64,000 nucleotides of DNA, taken from positions 1 through 64,000 of the forward strand of contig CACYPF010000008.1 of NCBI GenBank assembly GCA_902776195.1, written 5' to 3'. This document shows, in pieces, positions 61,407-64,000 of this stretch. The translations under genes and the position numbers were made by a program. Under the pieces are notes generated by a model that had not been told where the DNA came from, did not search any database, and worked only from the letters and a program-made list of their open reading frames with translations. Positions within the stretch are counted from its first letter, which is position 1; every line of letters begins with the position of its first letter. The DNA comes from an uncultured Prevotellaceae bacterium (GTDB lineage Bacteria > Bacteroidota > Bacteroidia > Bacteroidales > Bacteroidaceae).

Positions 61407-62756
61407 ATGATAACAAATACTCCCAAGGAAGGCATCACAGATGCCAGACAATTAGGTATGCCTAAGTACACCATCTTAGGCATACAACACCTTTTCGCCA
61501 TGTTTGGCGCCACCATCCTGGTTCCTGTACTCACAGGTCTCTCCGTGTCGACGACCCTACTGTTTGCCGGTATCGGGACCTTGGTTTTCCACTGCATCAC
61601 CAAGTTGAAGGTACCCGCATTCCTGGGCTCCTCGTTCGCATTCATCGGAGGCTATCTCTCTGTCAAGACACTGGGTGTCGAGCAAGGTATGACAGAGACT
61701 TTGGCATTGAGTTATGCGTGCATCGGTGTTTTCTTTGCCGGGTTGTGCTATTTTATCATGGCTGGTTTGATCAAGACTTTCGGTATCGATAAGATAATAC
61801 GTTACTTCCCGCCAGTAGTGACAGGGCCTATGATCATTGCCATCGGACTTGTCCTGTCGGGTAGTGCCATACACAACTGTACCACCAACTGGACACTGGC
61901 ACTTGTTGCCATCCTGACTGTCATCATCACCAGTGTATGGGGCAAGGGCATCATTAAGATTATACCCATCCTCCTTGGTGTACTGGTCAGCTATGTCCTG
62001 GCTGCGGTAACTGGTGAAGTAGATTTCTCGGCATTACACAAAGCAGCATGGATTGGCTTGCCTGTCAACAGAGAACAGACAGCACTCGCCGTCTTCGACC
62101 ACATGGACACGACCTTTCTTGTATCCACCATCATTGCCATCATGCCCATAGCCATTGCAACCATTATGGAACACATTGGTGACATGTGTGCCATCTCGTC
62201 TACCGTAGGCAAGGACTTCCTGAAGGAACCAGGTCTGCACCGTACCTTGATGGGCGACGGTCTTGCCACCGCACTGGCATCTCTCTTCGGAGCCCCAGCC
62301 AATACGACCTACGGAGAGAATACTGGTGTACTGAACCTCACCAAGGTCTATGACCCTGCCGTCATCCGACTGGCAGCCATCTTGGCAATACTCCTGTCCT
62401 TCTGTCCTAAGTTCGCCTGCTTGATAGGTCTGATGCCTGCTGCCACCATTGGCGGTGTCAGTCTCATTCTCTATGGCATGATATCAGCTGTCGGTGTACG
62501 CAACCTGGTTGAGGAAGGCGTAGATTTCAGCTCATCACGTAATGTGTTTGTGGCTGCCTTGATCCTGGTAATTGCCATTGGTGTGAAATATGGTGCTGAG
62601 GACAATGTAAACATCGGTCCCATCCACTTCTCCGGACTGGCACTCTCTGCCCTCGTGGGTATCGTTCTCAACGCCTGTCTCCCTAACAAGCTCGGCATGA
62701 AGGTAAAGAGTTTCCATGGCAAGGATAAGCCCCAAGACAACAGTCATGTAGGATAA
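61407..62756 (+). CDS. nucleobase:cation symporter-2 family (uracil/xanthine) permease
   Basis: 449 residues with about 12-14 hydrophobic segments. It begins with the NCS2 opening KYTILGIQHLFAMFGATILVPVLTGLSVSTTLL. It contains AFIGGYLSV and PPVVTGPMIIAIGLVLSGSAI, plus the transport-site motif GDGLATALASLFGAPANTTYGENTGVLNLTKVYDP, whose ANTTYGENTG core is typical of the uracil permease branch. It would take up uracil, or possibly a purine, across the inner membrane with protons. It lies between metG and the nucleotidyltransferase gene with gaps of 18 and 19 bases. Confidence 0.93.
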   Translation: MITNTPKEGITDARQLGMPKYTILGIQHLFAMFGATILVPVLTGLSVSTTLLFAGIGTLVFHCITKLKVPAFLGSSFAFIGGYLSVKTLGVEQGMTETLALSYACIGVFFAGLCYFIMAGLIKTFGIDKIIRYFPPVVTGPMIIAIGLVLSGSAIHNCTTNWTLALVAILTVIITSVWGKGIIKIIPILLGVLVSYVLAAVTGEVDFSALHKAAWIGLPVNREQTALAVFDHMDTTFLVSTIIAIMPIAIATIMEHIGDMCAISSTVGKDFLKEPGLHRTLMGDGLATALASLFGAPANTTYGENTGVLNLTKVYDPAVIRLAAILAILLSFCPKFACLIGLMPAATIGGVSLILYGMISAVGVRNLVEEGVDFSSSRNVFVAALILVIAIGVKYGAEDNVNIGPIHFSGLALSALVGIVLNACLPNKLGMKVKSFHGKDKPQDNSHVG

Positions 62757-62775
62757 TCTTCTAAAACGGTAAGAC

Positions 62776-64000
62776 ATGCAGGCAATCATCTTAGCGGCTG
62801 GTATGGGTCGCAGACTCGGAGAATGGACAAAGAACCAGACGAAATGTATGGTTCCTGTGAATGGGGTGCGACTGATTGACCGTGTGCTGGGACAGTTGTC
62901 GAAGCTCTCACTGCATCGTGTCATCATCGTTGTCGGCTATCAAGGGAAAGCCCTTCGTGACTATATCGGTCACCGTTATGACGACCTGTTGAAGATAGAA
63001 TATGCAGAGAACCCCATCTACGACAAGACAAATAATATCTATTCTTTGTCGTTGGTGAAGGAACAACTGCAGGAGGATGACACGTTGCTCATCGAGAGCG
63101 ACCTCATCCTCAGCGACCGCCTCTTCAGCATGCTGATGGAGAACCCCTATCCCGACCTTGCCCTCGTCGCCAAATACGAGACATGGATGGACGGCACGAT
63201 GGTACGCATCGATGCCGACAACAACATCGTCAACTTCATCTCCAAGGATGCCTTCGACTATAACGATGTCGCCTCTTATTACAAGACTGTCAATATCTAT
63301 AAGTTCAGTAAGCAGTTCCTGAAAGAGAAATACGTGCCTTTCCTCGATGCTTATACCAAGGCGGTAGGACTAAACGAATACTACGAGAATGTGTTGCGTA
63401 TCATCTCACTGCTGAGCGGTCATGAGCTGAAGGCACTGCCCATCGGTCATGAGAAATGGTACGAGATAGACGACAAACAAGACCTGGATATTGCCGAGGC
63501 ACTGTTTGCCGACGAGCAGGACGTGCTACGTAAATACTATGGTCGCTATGGTGGTTTCTGGCGTTTCCCCCAGATGCTCGACTACTGCTATCTGGTGAAC
63601 CCCTATTTCCCCAGTCAGCGGATGAAAGACGAGCTGCGTGCCAATTTCGACACCCTGCTGACGGAGTATCCGTCGGGAATGAAGGTCAACACCCTCATTG
63701 CCAGCAAATGCTTTGGGGTCAGCGAACCCTATATCGTACCGGGTAATGGTGCTGCCGAACTGATCAAGATACTGATGGAGGAGTCGCAGGGTAAGATAGG
63801 CTTTGTGCGTCCTACTTTTGAGGAATATCCCAATCGCTACGACAAAAGCCAGCAGGTGACCTTCGTGCCACAGAATGACGATTTCCGCTATACTGCCGAT
63901 GACCTGATGGCATTCTTTGCCGATAAGGACATCCGCCAGCTGATGGTCATCAACCCCGACAACCCCTCTGGTAACTTCATCCCCAAGAGTGACGTACAGC
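62776..64000 (+). CDS. nucleotidyltransferase-aminotransferase fusion, cut by the right edge
   Basis: 408 codons are visible and the frame is open at the edge. Residues 1-240 are a sugar-phosphate/choline-phosphate type nucleotidyltransferase: MQAIILAAGMGRRLGEWTKNQTKCMVPVNG, then the acidic LLIESDLILSDR and the late WYEIDDKQDLDIAE. From about 265 a fold-type I PLP aminotransferase begins (YPSGMKVNTLIASKCFGVSEPYIVPGNGAAELIKILM, then VINPDNPSGN), similar to histidinol-phosphate-type enzymes. Such fusions join a CTP-dependent cytidylyltransferase to an amino-group enzyme, as in phosphocholine- or aminoethylphosphonate-type head-group pathways. The true substrate is unclear. The PLP lysine lies beyond the window. 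Confidence 0.85.
   Translation, partial: MQAIILAAGMGRRLGEWTKNQTKCMVPVNGVRLIDRVLGQLSKLSLHRVIIVVGYQGKALRDYIGHRYDDLLKIEYAENPIYDKTNNIYSLSLVKEQLQEDDTLLIESDLILSDRLFSMLMENPYPDLALVAKYETWMDGTMVRIDADNNIVNFISKDAFDYNDVASYYKTVNIYKFSKQFLKEKYVPFLDAYTKAVGLNEYYENVLRIISLLSGHELKALPIGHEKWYEIDDKQDLDIAEALFADEQDVLRKYYGRYGGFWRFPQMLDYCYLVNPYFPSQRMKDELRANFDTLLTEYPSGMKVNTLIASKCFGVSEPYIVPGNGAAELIKILMEESQGKIGFVRPTFEEYPNRYDKSQQVTFVPQNDDFRYTADDLMAFFADKDIRQLMVINPDNPSGNFIPKSDVQ

Overview
The window is a stretch of a Bacteroidota chromosome, most likely a gut or rumen Prevotella in the broad sense (Prevotella, Segatella, Xylanibacter). The reasons are three SusC/SusD pairs, BACON-domain and DUF4302/DUF4836-type lipoproteins, a C10 (streptopain-like) peptidase, and repeated use of the Bacteroidota promoter pattern TTG-N19/20-TAnnTTTG. 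I found that pattern, with correct spacing, upstream of eleven genes or operons. No database search was possible, so families are named from motifs and general knowledge.

Layout. 1-7.3 kb is housekeeping: an OmpA lipoprotein, a 4Fe-4S aldo/keto reductase, purL, and a split chromate-type transporter pair. 7.3-25.6 kb is an arabinan utilisation locus on the minus strand. It holds SusC, SusD, a three-module surface glycan-binding lipoprotein and three GH43 enzymes. A membrane-spanning propeller/AraC regulator, an outer-membrane barrel protein and a GH127 beta-L-arabinofuranosidase lie upstream of it. SusC/SusD/binding protein capture and import arabino-oligosaccharides, the GH43 and GH127 enzymes trim them, and the regulator probably senses them. 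A 13-bp direct repeat pair in front of susC is the candidate operator. 25.7-27.8 kb is a secreted C10 peptidase.

27.9-52.8 kb is the unusual part. Two paralogous import operons, each with SusC, SusD, an HExxH lipoprotein and a DUF4302 lipoprotein, point away from each other. I call them operon A (minus strand, 27.9-36.8 kb) and operon B (plus strand, 45.4-52.8 kb). Between them is an 8.4-kb segment bounded by an exact 18-bp inverted repeat, CACCTCCCCGCAAGAGGT. The repeat has 6-bp arms and a 7-bp core, like a tyrosine-recombinase crossover site. Homology between the two operons runs outward from this site and stops inward of it. Inside the segment are a third SusC/SusD pair, a VirE/DUF3874-type primase-helicase-like gene and a tyrosine recombinase. 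A good promoter faces operon A only. The simplest reading is an either/or phase switch: A is on as drawn, and inversion would turn B on. Yet SusC A has lost its signal peptide, SusC B has lost 24 residues of its N-terminal domain, and the recombinase lacks a usually conserved arginine, so the switch may be decaying. Nested inside the segment, the VirE-like gene is framed by 100-bp inverted repeats (88% identical) and preceded by six tandem 22-bp palindromic units. This looks like a one-gene mobile or replicative element.

52.8-64 kb returns to core genes: rsmI in an operon with a coiled-coil lipoprotein and a metalloprotease lipoprotein, a DUF4836-type lipoprotein with an FtsX-like permease, tRNA-Lys, free-methionine-sulfoxide reductase, metG, a nucleobase permease, and a nucleotidyltransferase-aminotransferase fusion cut by the right edge.
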